Notes: generated from the sequence alone by a model not told the origin. A stretch of 11,504 nucleotides of DNA from Erysipelotrichaceae bacterium (GCA_017620435.1 JAFZQL010000041.1:1-11504); one strand, 5' to 3'; counted from the first letter of the stretch, positions 1 to 6,259 are shown. Numbers and translations are program-made.

Positions 1-1203
1 AAGGTCATCAAGGTATTCAATCATGAAAAGGAAACCATTGAAGGCTTCCTGCGCTACAACGAAAAGCTTTACGAGTATTCCGTCAAGACTAACGCCTATG
101 CATCGATGCTGTTGCCGATTAACGCCAACCTGGCTTATGTGACCTATGCGGTCGTTGCCGTATTGGGCGGCAAGATGTGTATCGAGGGTTCTTTAAGGAT
201 CGGCGATCTGGCTTCTTTCCTGCTGTTTGTCAGACAGTTTGCCGGACCGATCTCCAATCTGTCTCAGCAGTTCAACGGCATCATGATGTCGCTGGCAGGA
301 GCGGAGAGAGTCTTCGATCTGATGGATAAGGAACCGGAACTGGATTACGGGATCATTGAACTGGTCAATGTTGAAGAGGGTACAGACAAGCTGATCGAAA
401 CAGAACACAAGACGGACCGCTGGGCCTGGAAGATTCCTGTCGAACCTCCGCAGTATATCGAACTGAAAGGAGATATCCGTCTGAACAACGTTACCTTCCG
501 TTACGAAGAAAACAAGGATATCCTGAAGAATATTTCGCTGTATGCCAAACCTGGCCAGAAGATCGCCTTTGTCGGTTCTACCGGTGCAGGCAAGACGACG
601 ATCACCAACCTGATCAACCGTTTCTACGATGTGGAAGACGAGGAAGGCATGATCACGTTCGACGGCATTCCGATCAAGGAGATCCGTAAGGATGACCTGA
701 GAAGATCCGTAGGCATGGTCCTGCAGGATACGAACCTGTTCTCGGGTACGATCATGGACAATATCCGTTACGGCAGACTGGATGCAACGGATGAGGAATG
801 CATCGCCGCAGCGGAAAGATGTAACGCTTCCTCCTTCATCGAAAGACTGCCGCACGGCTATCAGACGATGCTGAGTGCGAATGGGACGAACCTCTCCCAG
901 GGGCAGAGACAGCTGCTGAATATCGCCAGATGTGCGGTTGCCGATCCTCCGGTCATGGTCCTGGATGAAGCCACTTCTTCCATCGATACCCACACCGAGA
1001 AGCTGATTGAGAAGGGCATGGATGAACTGATGAAAGGAAGAACGACCTTTGTCATCGCCCACAGGCTTTCTACCGTACGTAATGCCGATGCGATCATGGT
1101 CCTGGAACACGGACAGATCATCGAGAGAGGCGATCATGAGGAGCTTCTGAAACTGAAAGGCAGATACTATCAGCTGTATACCGGAAAGGCGGAACTGGAA
1201 TAA
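1..1203 (+). CDS. ABC exporter half-transporter, fused membrane and ATPase domains (5' truncated)
   Basis: The reading frame is open from base 1, so the gene starts upstream of the window; about 400 C-terminal residues are visible. The first ~110 residues are the end of the transmembrane domain, with a hydrophobic helix around the LAYVTYAVVAVLGG stretch and the typical FVRQF...P.NLSQQ coupling region. A linker leads into a complete ATPase domain: Walker A GSTGAGKTT at visible residues 192-200, Q-loop VLQDTNLF, signature LSQGQ at 298-302, Walker B VMVLDEATSS at 318 onward with the catalytic Glu, and switch His in IAHRLST. This is the exporter (MsbA/LmrA-like, multidrug or lipid) family, and LSQGQ is a common variant in the heterodimeric Gram-positive subgroup. 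A partner half-transporter just upstream is likely but not visible. Substrate unknown. Its stop codon overlaps the ridA start (TAATG). Confidence 0.93.
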   Translation, partial: KVIKVFNHEKETIEGFLRYNEKLYEYSVKTNAYASMLLPINANLAYVTYAVVAVLGGKMCIEGSLRIGDLASFLLFVRQFAGPISNLSQQFNGIMMSLAGAERVFDLMDKEPELDYGIIELVNVEEGTDKLIETEHKTDRWAWKIPVEPPQYIELKGDIRLNNVTFRYEENKDILKNISLYAKPGQKIAFVGSTGAGKTTITNLINRFYDVEDEEGMITFDGIPIKEIRKDDLRRSVGMVLQDTNLFSGTIMDNIRYGRLDATDEECIAAAERCNASSFIERLPHGYQTMLSANGTNLSQGQRQLLNIARCAVADPPVMVLDEATSSIDTHTEKLIEKGMDELMKGRTTFVIAHRLSTVRNADAIMVLEHGQIIERGDHEELLKLKGRYYQLYTGKAELE

Positions 1204-1577
1204 TGAAAAGAAAAATCGAAACGGGAATGGCTCCTGAAGCCATCGGGCCTTATTCTCAGGCGATCATGACGGAAGAACTGATCTTTGTATCGGGACAGCT
1301 TCCGGTCGATGCGCAAAGCGGGAAAATGCCTGAATCGATCAGGGAACAGACCAGACAGTCCTTGGAGAACATCCGTTCTATTCTGGAAGAAGCGGGAAGC
1401 GGCATGGACAAGATCGTCAAGACGACCGTTCTGCTTCAGCACATGTCCGATTTTGCGGATATGAACGAGGTGTACGCTTCTTTCTTTGAGAAGGATTATC
1501 CTGCCAGGGCCTGCTTTGAGGTGGCGGCACTTCCGAAAGGCGCACTGGTAGAGATCGAAGCGATTGCAGTAAGGTAA
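1203..1577 (+). CDS. ridA: RidA family 2-iminobutanoate/2-iminopropanoate deaminase
   Basis: The 124-residue product is a full-length member of the YjgF/YER057c/UK114 (Rid) family, which hydrolyses reactive enamine/imine intermediates released by PLP enzymes such as threonine dehydratase, sparing other PLP enzymes from damage. It acts in the cytosol, normally as a trimer with active sites at subunit interfaces. Visible hallmarks are AIGPYSQA near residues 13-20, FVSGQLP at 28-34, and PARACFEVAALPKGALVEIEAIA near the C-terminus, where Arg102 matches the catalytic arginine of true RidA proteins and Glu117/Glu119 lie in the conserved end motif. Length is typical. The start overlaps the upstream exporter stop by one base, so the two are probably translationally coupled. 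A terminator begins just before its stop codon. The link with an exporter looks like operon sharing rather than a known pathway. Confidence 0.93.
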   Translation: MKRKIETGMAPEAIGPYSQAIMTEELIFVSGQLPVDAQSGKMPESIREQTRQSLENIRSILEEAGSGMDKIVKTTVLLQHMSDFADMNEVYASFFEKDYPARACFEVAALPKGALVEIEAIAVR

Positions 1578-1599
1578 CAGCATGGCTGTTGCCTTTTTT
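1573..1599 (+). terminator. Rho-independent terminator overlapping the ridA stop codon
   Basis: A 9-bp stem (GGTAACAGC pairs with GCTGTTGCC, with one G-T wobble) closes a three-base loop and is followed by six T. The 5' arm contains the TAA stop of ridA, so the terminating ribosome would cover part of the stem. It marks the end of the exporter-ridA unit and lies immediately before the promoter of the patatin gene. Confidence 0.88.
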
Positions 1600-1613
1600 G
1601 TCTCAGACAAAAG

Positions 1614-1622
1614 TGATATAAT
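1614..1622 (+). promoter_or_regulatory. Extended -10 promoter for the patatin-pyk unit
   Basis: TGATATAAT is a perfect extended -10 element (TGn plus TATAAT). The -35 position would fall in the T-run of the preceding terminator (around 1594-1600), which matches the consensus poorly, as is usual when an extended -10 compensates. Transcription would start near 1629. The upstream in-frame ATG codons at 1582 and 1624 would then be untranscribed, which supports the start at 1660. Confidence 0.75.
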
Positions 1623-1659
1623 TATGTCTGCTTCCGGAAAACAGGGAGTTTCACAGAAA

Positions 1660-2502
1660 ATGAGTAAAGTCGCATTGGTGCTGGAAGGCGGAGGCCTGAG
1701 AGGCATATTTACAGCCGGAGTAACAGACTGTTTCATGGATCATGGAATCGATTTTGATTATGTCTGCGGGGTCAGTGCCGGTGCATGCAATACGTTTGCT
1801 TTTATCGGTAAACAGCGGGGATATTTCCGAAAGTGCGTGACCCAGAAGAATCGTTTCAAGTCCTTCTACGGTGTTCCGCAGATGATCGAATCCCGCCGTT
1901 TTGTGGATCTGGATAAACTGTTCTACGACTATACGGAAGAATACGGCTTCGACTTCGGGAAGTTTGCGAATGCGTCGATCGAATGGGAAATGGTGGTCTC
2001 GAACATCGAAACAGGCAAAGCCGAATACATGAGCACAAAGGATGTCGAGAAATGCAAGAAGATCGGCTGCGCATCCTGCGCCATCCCGGGTCTGGTTTCT
2101 CCGGTAGAAATAGACGGACAGCTCTATCTGGATGGGGGGATCTGCGATTCGATTCCGATCTCTCATACACTGGAAAAAGGCTATGACAAGGCCGTTGTCA
2201 TCCTGACCAGAAAGAAAGGCAACTATTCCCGTATTACGGATGGACAGAAGCTCATCTTCTCCAGGCTCTTTGCGAAATATCCGAAATTCTATGAAGCCAT
2301 ATGCAGAAGAAGCGAACTGTACATGAAACAGGTCGGGATCTGCGAAGAACTGGAAAAGCAGGGAAAAGTGATACTCATCCGTCCGACGATGCAGGAAGTA
2401 AGCAGACTGGAATCGGATGAAGATGCGCTGGCGATGTCCTATTTCCACGGCTATACGAAAGCGAAGGAATTCCTGGATAGAATCAGAGAATTTAAAGAAT
2501 AA
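1660..2502 (+). CDS. Patatin-like phospholipase / serine lipase family protein
   Basis: The 280-residue product is a soluble patatin-fold acyl hydrolase with a Ser-Asp dyad. Oxyanion-hole glycines appear in LEGGGLRG (residues 8-15), the nucleophile elbow is GVSAG with Ser39, and the catalytic Asp158 lies in the DGG motif. No signal peptide or membrane segment is seen, so it is probably cytoplasmic and acts on membrane lipids or acyl esters; the true substrate is unknown. It resembles the YqhO/RssA-type bacterial patatin proteins of about 280-300 residues. The frame is open back to an ATG at 1582, but that codon is in the loop of the ridA terminator, and another at 1624 lies before the predicted transcription start. 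The ATG at 1660, preceded by AGGGAG at 1643-1648, is the sensible start. It is followed 13 bases later by pyk, with which it is probably co-transcribed. Confidence 0.9.
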   Translation: MSKVALVLEGGGLRGIFTAGVTDCFMDHGIDFDYVCGVSAGACNTFAFIGKQRGYFRKCVTQKNRFKSFYGVPQMIESRRFVDLDKLFYDYTEEYGFDFGKFANASIEWEMVVSNIETGKAEYMSTKDVEKCKKIGCASCAIPGLVSPVEIDGQLYLDGGICDSIPISHTLEKGYDKAVVILTRKKGNYSRITDGQKLIFSRLFAKYPKFYEAICRRSELYMKQVGICEELEKQGKVILIRPTMQEVSRLESDEDALAMSYFHGYTKAKEFLDRIREFKE

Positions 2503-2515
2503 GAGAGGTAATGAT

Positions 2516-3934
2516 ATGGTAAACAAACAGACAAAGATCATCGCTACGCTTGGTCCGTCATCGGATGACTACAACACCATCCTGAAGATGGCACAGGCAG
2601 GTTTGAATATTGTAAGACTGAACTTTTCACATGGTACGCATGAGGAACATCTGAAAAGGATAGAGACAGTCAGAAAAGTAGAAAAAGAAAACGGCGTCAA
2701 TCTGGGAATCATGCTGGATACAAAGGGACCGGAGATCAGACTGGGAACTTTTGCCAACGGCACCGAGACCTATCAGAAGGGTGAGATCGTTACGATACAA
2801 AGAGAAGACATCGAAGGAACGCACGACCGTTTTACGATCCAGTGCAAGGAGCTTTTCGATGACATCAAGAAGGATGACTTCATCCTGGTGAACGACGGCA
2901 AGCAGCGTCTTACCGTACTGGAGAACGACGGAAATGAGATCAAGTGCAGAGTCGAAGTAAACGGCACGCTGGCTTCCAGAAAAGGATGCAACGTCCCGGG
3001 CGTCAAGCTTTCCATGCCTTTCATTTCATTAAAGGATGATGAAGATATCCGTTTCGGCTGCGATCAGGATGTCGACTTCATTGCCGCATCTTTTGTCAGA
3101 AGACCGGAAGACGTCATGGCGATCCGTAAGATCATTTCCCAGATGGGAAAACCGAAGATCCAGATCATCGCCAAGATCGAAAACCAGGAAGGTTTCGACA
3201 ATCTGGATGCCATCCTGGATGCTTCGGACGGCGTCATGGTTGCCAGAGGCGACCTGGGTGTCGAGATTGAAACGGCTTATGTTCCGATCTATCAGAAGAA
3301 GATCATCGAAGCCGCCAACAAGAAGGGCAAGGCCGTCATCACTGCCACCCACATGTTGGACTCGATGACAAACAATCCGAGATGTACCAGAGCGGAAGCT
3401 GCCGATGTATCCAATGCTGTACTGGACGGTTCCGATGCGGTTATGCTTTCAGCGGAAACGGCTGCCGGTGAATATCCGGTAGAGGCTGTCGATACGATGG
3501 CCAAGATCGCCTATGCTTCGGAACAGATCATCCATTACAGGGAAAGACTGGAACATGCCAAGATGACCAATGACAAGACCATTCAGGATGCCATCGGTAT
3601 TGCGATCGCGGATGCCACGCTGACTCTGGATATTGCCGCCATCGTCGTCTTTACGCAGGGAGGAACGACAGCCAGAAGGATTTCCAAGTATCGTCCGCCT
3701 GTACCTATCTTCGCGGTAACCTTCACCAAGTCTACCCAGGGCAAGCTGGAGCTCTACTGGGGCGTCAGGCCGATCCTGTCCTATGTCGAAAACAACATGA
3801 CCAACGACGACGAACTGGCTTCCGGCATCGTCAAATCCTACGGCATTAAGCCGGGTTCGCAGATCATCCTGTCCGCAGGCTATCCGACCGGAGAAGGCAG
3901 CGCGAACTTCATGAAGATCATTACGGTGAAATAG
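2516..3934 (+). CDS. pyk: Pyruvate kinase
   Basis: Catalyses the last ATP-yielding step of glycolysis, phosphoenolpyruvate plus ADP to pyruvate plus ATP, in the cytosol, usually as an allosteric tetramer. The 472-residue product carries all the landmarks: TKIIATLGPSS (6-16), RLNFSHG (34-40), DTKGPEIR (68-75), the B-domain up to about residue 165, IIAKIENQEG with catalytic Lys220, ARGDLGVE with metal-binding residues (243-250), TATHMLDSM (276-284), and RAEAADVSNAV...SAETAAGEYP (292-321). The C-terminal allosteric domain follows. It lacks the extra PEP-utiliser-like C-terminal domain found in Bacillus pyruvate kinases of about 585 residues. The frame is open further upstream into the patatin gene, but AGAGAGG at 2502-2508 fixes the start at 2516. 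Coupling to a lipase gene is by operon position only; no functional link is known. No terminator immediately follows. Confidence 0.98.
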   Translation: MVNKQTKIIATLGPSSDDYNTILKMAQAGLNIVRLNFSHGTHEEHLKRIETVRKVEKENGVNLGIMLDTKGPEIRLGTFANGTETYQKGEIVTIQREDIEGTHDRFTIQCKELFDDIKKDDFILVNDGKQRLTVLENDGNEIKCRVEVNGTLASRKGCNVPGVKLSMPFISLKDDEDIRFGCDQDVDFIAASFVRRPEDVMAIRKIISQMGKPKIQIIAKIENQEGFDNLDAILDASDGVMVARGDLGVEIETAYVPIYQKKIIEAANKKGKAVITATHMLDSMTNNPRCTRAEAADVSNAVLDGSDAVMLSAETAAGEYPVEAVDTMAKIAYASEQIIHYRERLEHAKMTNDKTIQDAIGIAIADATLTLDIAAIVVFTQGGTTARRISKYRPPVPIFAVTFTKSTQGKLELYWGVRPILSYVENNMTNDDELASGIVKSYGIKPGSQIILSAGYPTGEGSANFMKIITVK

Positions 3935-3956
3935 CGTTTTATGAGAGAAAACCGGA

Positions 3957-3985
3957 TTGACTTTTATAAGGTTTTCAGTAATAAT
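3957..3985 (+). promoter_or_regulatory. Candidate promoter for rpmG-secE-nusG-secG
   Basis: TTGACT (3957-3962) is a good -35, followed after 17 bp by AATAAT (3980-3985), a five-of-six match to the -10 consensus. Transcription would begin near 3992. The -35 sits between the arms of an imperfectly spaced dyad, GAAAACC (3947-3953) and GGTTTTC (3970-3976), which could be an operator or coincidence. Confidence 0.65.
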
Positions 3986-3987
3986 AT

Positions 3988-4013
3988 AAGAGGTTATCAA
4001 GAGATAACTTTTT
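3988..4013 (+). terminator. Hairpin with T-run in the rpmG leader (terminator or attenuator)
   Basis: GTTATC and GATAAC form a perfect 6-bp stem around an AAGA loop. Pairing can extend to 11 bp because the AAGAG before it pairs with the TTTTT after it. The stem is AT-rich, so it would be a weak terminator. It lies downstream of the predicted rpmG transcription start, at the very 5' end of that transcript, and it is the only terminator-like structure between pyk and rpmG. Confidence 0.5.
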
Positions 4014-4036
4014 ATATACCTTAGTAAGGAGGAATT

Positions 4037-4189
4037 ATGAAAGAGAAAAAGAAAGTAATTCTTACCTGCAGCGTCTGTCTGTCCCGTAACTATACGACAG
4101 AAAAACCAGGCAACAGCAACAGACGTATAGAATTGAAGAAGTATTGTCCGAAATGCAACAAACACACGCTGCATAAGGAGACAAAGTAG
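4037..4189 (+). CDS. rpmG: 50S ribosomal protein L33, zinc-ribbon form
   Basis: A 50-codon gene encoding the small, basic L33 protein of the large ribosomal subunit, which binds 23S rRNA near the E site. The sequence has two zinc-binding CxxC pairs, Cys11-Cys14 and Cys37-Cys40, so this is the zinc-containing (C+) form rather than a zinc-free paralogue. KKYCPKCNKHTLHKETK at the C-terminus is a family signature. TAAGGAGG at 4025-4032 gives a very strong ribosome binding site. The next gene is secE, and rpmG-secE-nusG is the conserved order in Gram-positive bacteria, which supports the call. Bacteria that carry both C+ and C- L33 often switch them with zinc supply; no Zur-like operator is obvious here. 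Confidence 0.95.
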   Translation: MKEKKKVILTCSVCLSRNYTTEKPGNSNRRIELKKYCPKCNKHTLHKETK

Positions 4190-4199
4190 GAGGATCAAT

Positions 4200-4379
4200 A
4201 TGAAGTGGTTTAATCTGAGTGCTATCTATAAAGAGATCTCTAAGATCCGCTGGCCGAAGAAGGGCGATCTGGCACTGAATTCTGTCCAGGTAATCATTTT
4301 TACCGGTTTCTTTGTGCTGTTTTTTGCTGCATGTCTGGCAGTGATTTCGGCACTGCTGAAAGCTTTGGGAGTACTGTAA
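4200..4379 (+). CDS. secE: Preprotein translocase subunit SecE
   Basis: A 59-codon gene for the single-span SecE subunit that clamps SecY in the SecYEG protein channel. The cytoplasmic amphipathic region contains the hallmark KEISKIRWPKKGDL (residues 11-24, compare the family motif around the conserved WP), and one membrane helix follows at about residues 30-55. This single-span form is the usual Gram-positive one. AGGAGG about 4 bases before the ATG is its ribosome binding site. It lies 10 bases after rpmG and ends one base before the nusG start codon, so the three are almost certainly one transcript with coupled translation. Confidence 0.95.
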   Translation: MKWFNLSAIYKEISKIRWPKKGDLALNSVQVIIFTGFFVLFFAACLAVISALLKALGVL

Positions 4380-4380
4380 A

Positions 4381-4935
4381 ATGACAGAACAGGCAAACAA
4401 AAAAGAATGGTACGTCGTGAATACCTATGCCGGACATGAGAACCGTGTCAAGGACAATCTGGAAAAGCGACTGGAGACCATGGGCATTTCCGACAACCTG
4501 TTCCGTATCGTCGTTACCGAAGAGACACAGATCGAAGTCAAGAACGAGAAATCCAAGGAAGTCGTCAAAAACATCTTCCCGGGCTATCTGTTCGTTGAAA
4601 TGATCATGACGGACGAGGCATGGTATGTCGTAAGAAATACGCCGGGCGTTACCGGATTTATCGGATCATCGGGCGGCGGTGCAAAACCGTTCCCGGTCAA
4701 GCAGGATGAGATCGAGAAGATCCTAAGAAGGATCGGTCAGTCCGACAAGAGCATTGAAGTCGACTTTGCGGTCGGTGATTCCGTCAAGATCCTTTCCGGT
4801 CCGTTCTCGGGCATGGAAGGCAAGGTCGAATCCATGAACGACCAGACGCAGGTCGCTACTGTGCTGATCATTCTGTTTGGCAGAGAGACGCCGACAGATA
4901 TTAATTATGTAGATCTCGCGAAAGCGGAATTCTAA
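4381..4935 (+). CDS. nusG: Transcription termination/antitermination factor NusG
   Basis: Encodes the 184-residue universal elongation factor that binds the RNA polymerase clamp through its NGN domain and tunes pausing, elongation and, where Rho is used, termination. The NGN domain runs from about residue 8 (KEWYVVNTYAGHENRV) to 118, including IFPGYLFVEM (65-74) and VRNTPGVTGFIGS (84-96). A KOW domain follows at about 127-160, with VGDSVKILSGPFSGMEGKV (131-149) as its core motif. Length is typical, with no insertion. It follows secE directly. Unlike the common arrangement, it is not followed by rplK-rplA but by secG. Confidence 0.98.
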   Translation: MTEQANKKEWYVVNTYAGHENRVKDNLEKRLETMGISDNLFRIVVTEETQIEVKNEKSKEVVKNIFPGYLFVEMIMTDEAWYVVRNTPGVTGFIGSSGGGAKPFPVKQDEIEKILRRIGQSDKSIEVDFAVGDSVKILSGPFSGMEGKVESMNDQTQVATVLIILFGRETPTDINYVDLAKAEF

Positions 4936-4945
4936 GAGGTGAATG

Positions 4946-5164
4946 ATGAAAATATTGTTATTGATCGTAGCTGTATTGCTTATTTTGATTTCTCTGCTGC
5001 AGGGCGGAAAGTCGGATGCGCTGTCCGCTTTTACCGGAAACAGTGATCTGGGACTATTCCAGAACGTCAAAGAACGCGGACCGGAAAAGGTCATTTCCTA
5101 TGTGACCATGGCACTGGGCATCCTCTTCTTTATCCTGGTGATCATCATCAGAGTTACGGAGTAA
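4946..5164 (+). CDS. secG: Preprotein translocase subunit SecG
   Basis: Encodes a 72-residue inner-membrane protein with two helices (about residues 2-20 and 50-70) joined by a loop that carries LLQGGKSDALSAFTG, the family's conserved loop signature. SecG is the non-essential third subunit of the SecYEG channel and helps the SecA-driven cycle. Two adjacent ATG codons are possible at 4943 and 4946. With AGAGG at 4935-4939 the second gives the better spacing, so it is chosen; the difference is one Met. It follows nusG after 10 bases. Finding SecE and SecG genes in the same run is unusual, since secG more often sits apart next to rnr and smpB. Confidence 0.93.
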   Translation: MKILLLIVAVLLILISLLQGGKSDALSAFTGNSDLGLFQNVKERGPEKVISYVTMALGILFFILVIIIRVTE

Positions 5165-5169
5165 TCGAG

Positions 5170-5199
5170 AAAATAGTGAAATGTATATTTCACTATTTT
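5170..5199 (+). terminator. Perfect 12-bp inverted repeat between secG and smpB
   Basis: AAAATAGTGAAA and TTTCACTATTTT are perfect inverted repeats around a six-base loop. With an A-run before and a T-run after the TAGTGAAA core, the geometry suits a weak terminator that would work on both strands, or an attenuator or processing site. The T-run is only four bases and pairs with the A-run, so efficient termination is doubtful. No good promoter lies between it and smpB. Confidence 0.5.
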
Positions 5200-5210
5200 A
5201 AACGGAAGAC

Positions 5211-5651
5211 ATGAAAGATATTGCGGTAAACAAGAAAGCCTACCACGACTACTTCATCGAGGACAGGTATGAAGCGGGAATGGTGCTGCTGGGAACGGAG
5301 ATCAAATCCGTCAGGATGGGCAAGGTTTCTATGAAAGAGGCCTATGTATCTTTTTCTAATGGCGAAGCTTTCGTCAAGGATCTGCATATCGCCCAGTACA
5401 AGGAAGCTACCTACAACAATCACGATGAAACCAGAGACAGGAAGCTTCTGCTGCATAAAAGAGAGATAGACAAACTCTCAGGTAAGGTGAAGCTTCAGGG
5501 CTATACCTGTATTCCTTTAAGGATGTATTTCTCCAACGGCAGAGTCAAACTGGAGATCGCTCTGGCCAAAGGCAAGACGCTTTACGATAAACGGGAAAGC
5601 GCCAAGAAAAGAAGTATGGAAAGACAGGCTTCTGCCGGTATGAGAAGATGA
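5211..5651 (+). CDS. smpB: SsrA-binding protein SmpB
   Basis: Encodes the 146-residue partner of tmRNA (SsrA), which places tmRNA in the A site of stalled ribosomes so that the nascent peptide is tagged for proteolysis and the ribosome is freed. Conserved blocks are NKKAYHDYFIEDRYEAG (7-23), LLGTEIKSVRMGKVSMKEAYV, the central AQYKEATYNNHDETRDRKLLLHK, and the basic tail ALAKGKTLYDKRESAKKR, which folds into the mRNA channel during decoding. The C-terminal extension is short and basic, as usual. Its ribosome binding site (GGAAG at 5205-5209) is weak. The gene normally found upstream, rnr (RNase R), is absent here; smpB follows secG directly. Its TGA stop codon forms part of the next promoter. 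Confidence 0.97.
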   Translation: MKDIAVNKKAYHDYFIEDRYEAGMVLLGTEIKSVRMGKVSMKEAYVSFSNGEAFVKDLHIAQYKEATYNNHDETRDRKLLLHKREIDKLSGKVKLQGYTCIPLRMYFSNGRVKLEIALAKGKTLYDKRESAKKRSMERQASAGMRR

Positions 5652-5657
5652 TATAAT
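5649..5657 (+). promoter_or_regulatory. Extended -10 promoter for the PduL gene, overlapping the smpB stop
   Basis: TGATATAAT is identical to the extended -10 seen at 1614-1622. Its TGA is the smpB stop codon. The -35 region near 5630 (TTCTGC) is poor. Transcription would start near 5664, leaving a leader of only about 16 bases before the ATG at 5680. Confidence 0.7.
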
Positions 5658-5679
5658 AGTGGTGTATAAGGAGAATAAA

Positions 5680-6249
5680 ATGGAAAAATTTATCGTTGAA
5701 ATCAGTGCACGTCATATCCACGTTACCGATGAACAGGTAGAAATACTCTTTGGCGAAGGCCATAAGCTGACTCCGAAAAAAAATCTGTCTCAGCCGGGCC
5801 AGTTTGCCTGCGAAGAAAAGCTGACGATCGTCGGTCCGAGAGGCGAGCTGAAGGCTTCCATTCTGGGTCCAACCAGAAAAGAAGCGCAGGTCGAACTGTC
5901 GCTGACGGATGCCAGAACACTGGGCGTTGAAGCTCTGATCAGAGAATCAGGCGATATCGAAGGAACAAGCGGCATCAGACTGATCGGTCCTGCGGGAGAG
6001 ATCGAACTGGAGAAGGGCGTCATCGCCGCCAAGAGACATATCCACATGACTCCTGCGGATGCGGAAGCCTACGGCGTACACAACGGCGACATCGTCAATG
6101 TTAAAGTTGAGACAGAAGCAAGATCCCTGGTATTCGGCGATACTGTCGTCAGAGTCAGAGACGACTTCGCACTGGCCATGCACATCGATACCGATGAAGG
6201 CAACGCTGCCGGCATCAAGGGAAGTGCTTTGGGCGAGATCGTAGAATAG
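5680..6249 (+). CDS. pduL: PduL-type phosphate acyltransferase (phosphotransacylase)
   Basis: The 189-residue product belongs to the PduL family, which is unrelated in fold to classical Pta and exchanges CoA and phosphate between acyl-CoA and acyl phosphate (acetyl or propionyl), feeding acetate/propionate kinase for ATP. Visible family motifs are the two zinc-binding clusters ARHIHVTDEQ (residues 10-19) and AKRHIHMTP, plus LSQPGQFACEEKLTIVGPRG, ILGPTRKEAQVELS, RESGDIEGTSGI and a terminal GSALGEIVE. The product starts straight in the catalytic core, without the N-terminal encapsulation peptide of microcompartment PduL, and there are no shell-protein genes nearby, so this is probably a free cytosolic enzyme. 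A GTG-initiated extension from 5659 is possible on paper, but AAGGAG at 5668-5673 and the predicted transcription start favour 5680. No kinase gene is adjacent. Confidence 0.92.
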   Translation: MEKFIVEISARHIHVTDEQVEILFGEGHKLTPKKNLSQPGQFACEEKLTIVGPRGELKASILGPTRKEAQVELSLTDARTLGVEALIRESGDIEGTSGIRLIGPAGEIELEKGVIAAKRHIHMTPADAEAYGVHNGDIVNVKVETEARSLVFGDTVVRVRDDFALAMHIDTDEGNAAGIKGSALGEIVE

Positions 6250-6259
6250 TATATTTCAG

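Noticed and set aside
193..1137. A 314-codon - strand frame opposite the ABC exporter
   Set aside because: Fully antisense to a well-conserved ATPase domain, with no family resemblance; a shadow of the codon pattern.
1582..1659. N-terminal extension of the patatin gene from the ATG at 1582
   Set aside because: That ATG is the loop of the ridA terminator and is upstream of the extended -10 promoter; the ATG at 1660 has a ribosome binding site and begins directly at the family's conserved N-terminus.
2417..2515. N-terminal extension of pyruvate kinase into the patatin gene
   Set aside because: Pyruvate kinase conservation starts just after 2516, and AGAGAGG is correctly spaced for that ATG.
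3449..4198. A 249-codon - strand frame covering the end of pyk and rpmG
   Set aside because: It crosses a promoter region and two well-supported + strand genes and shows no recognisable domain.
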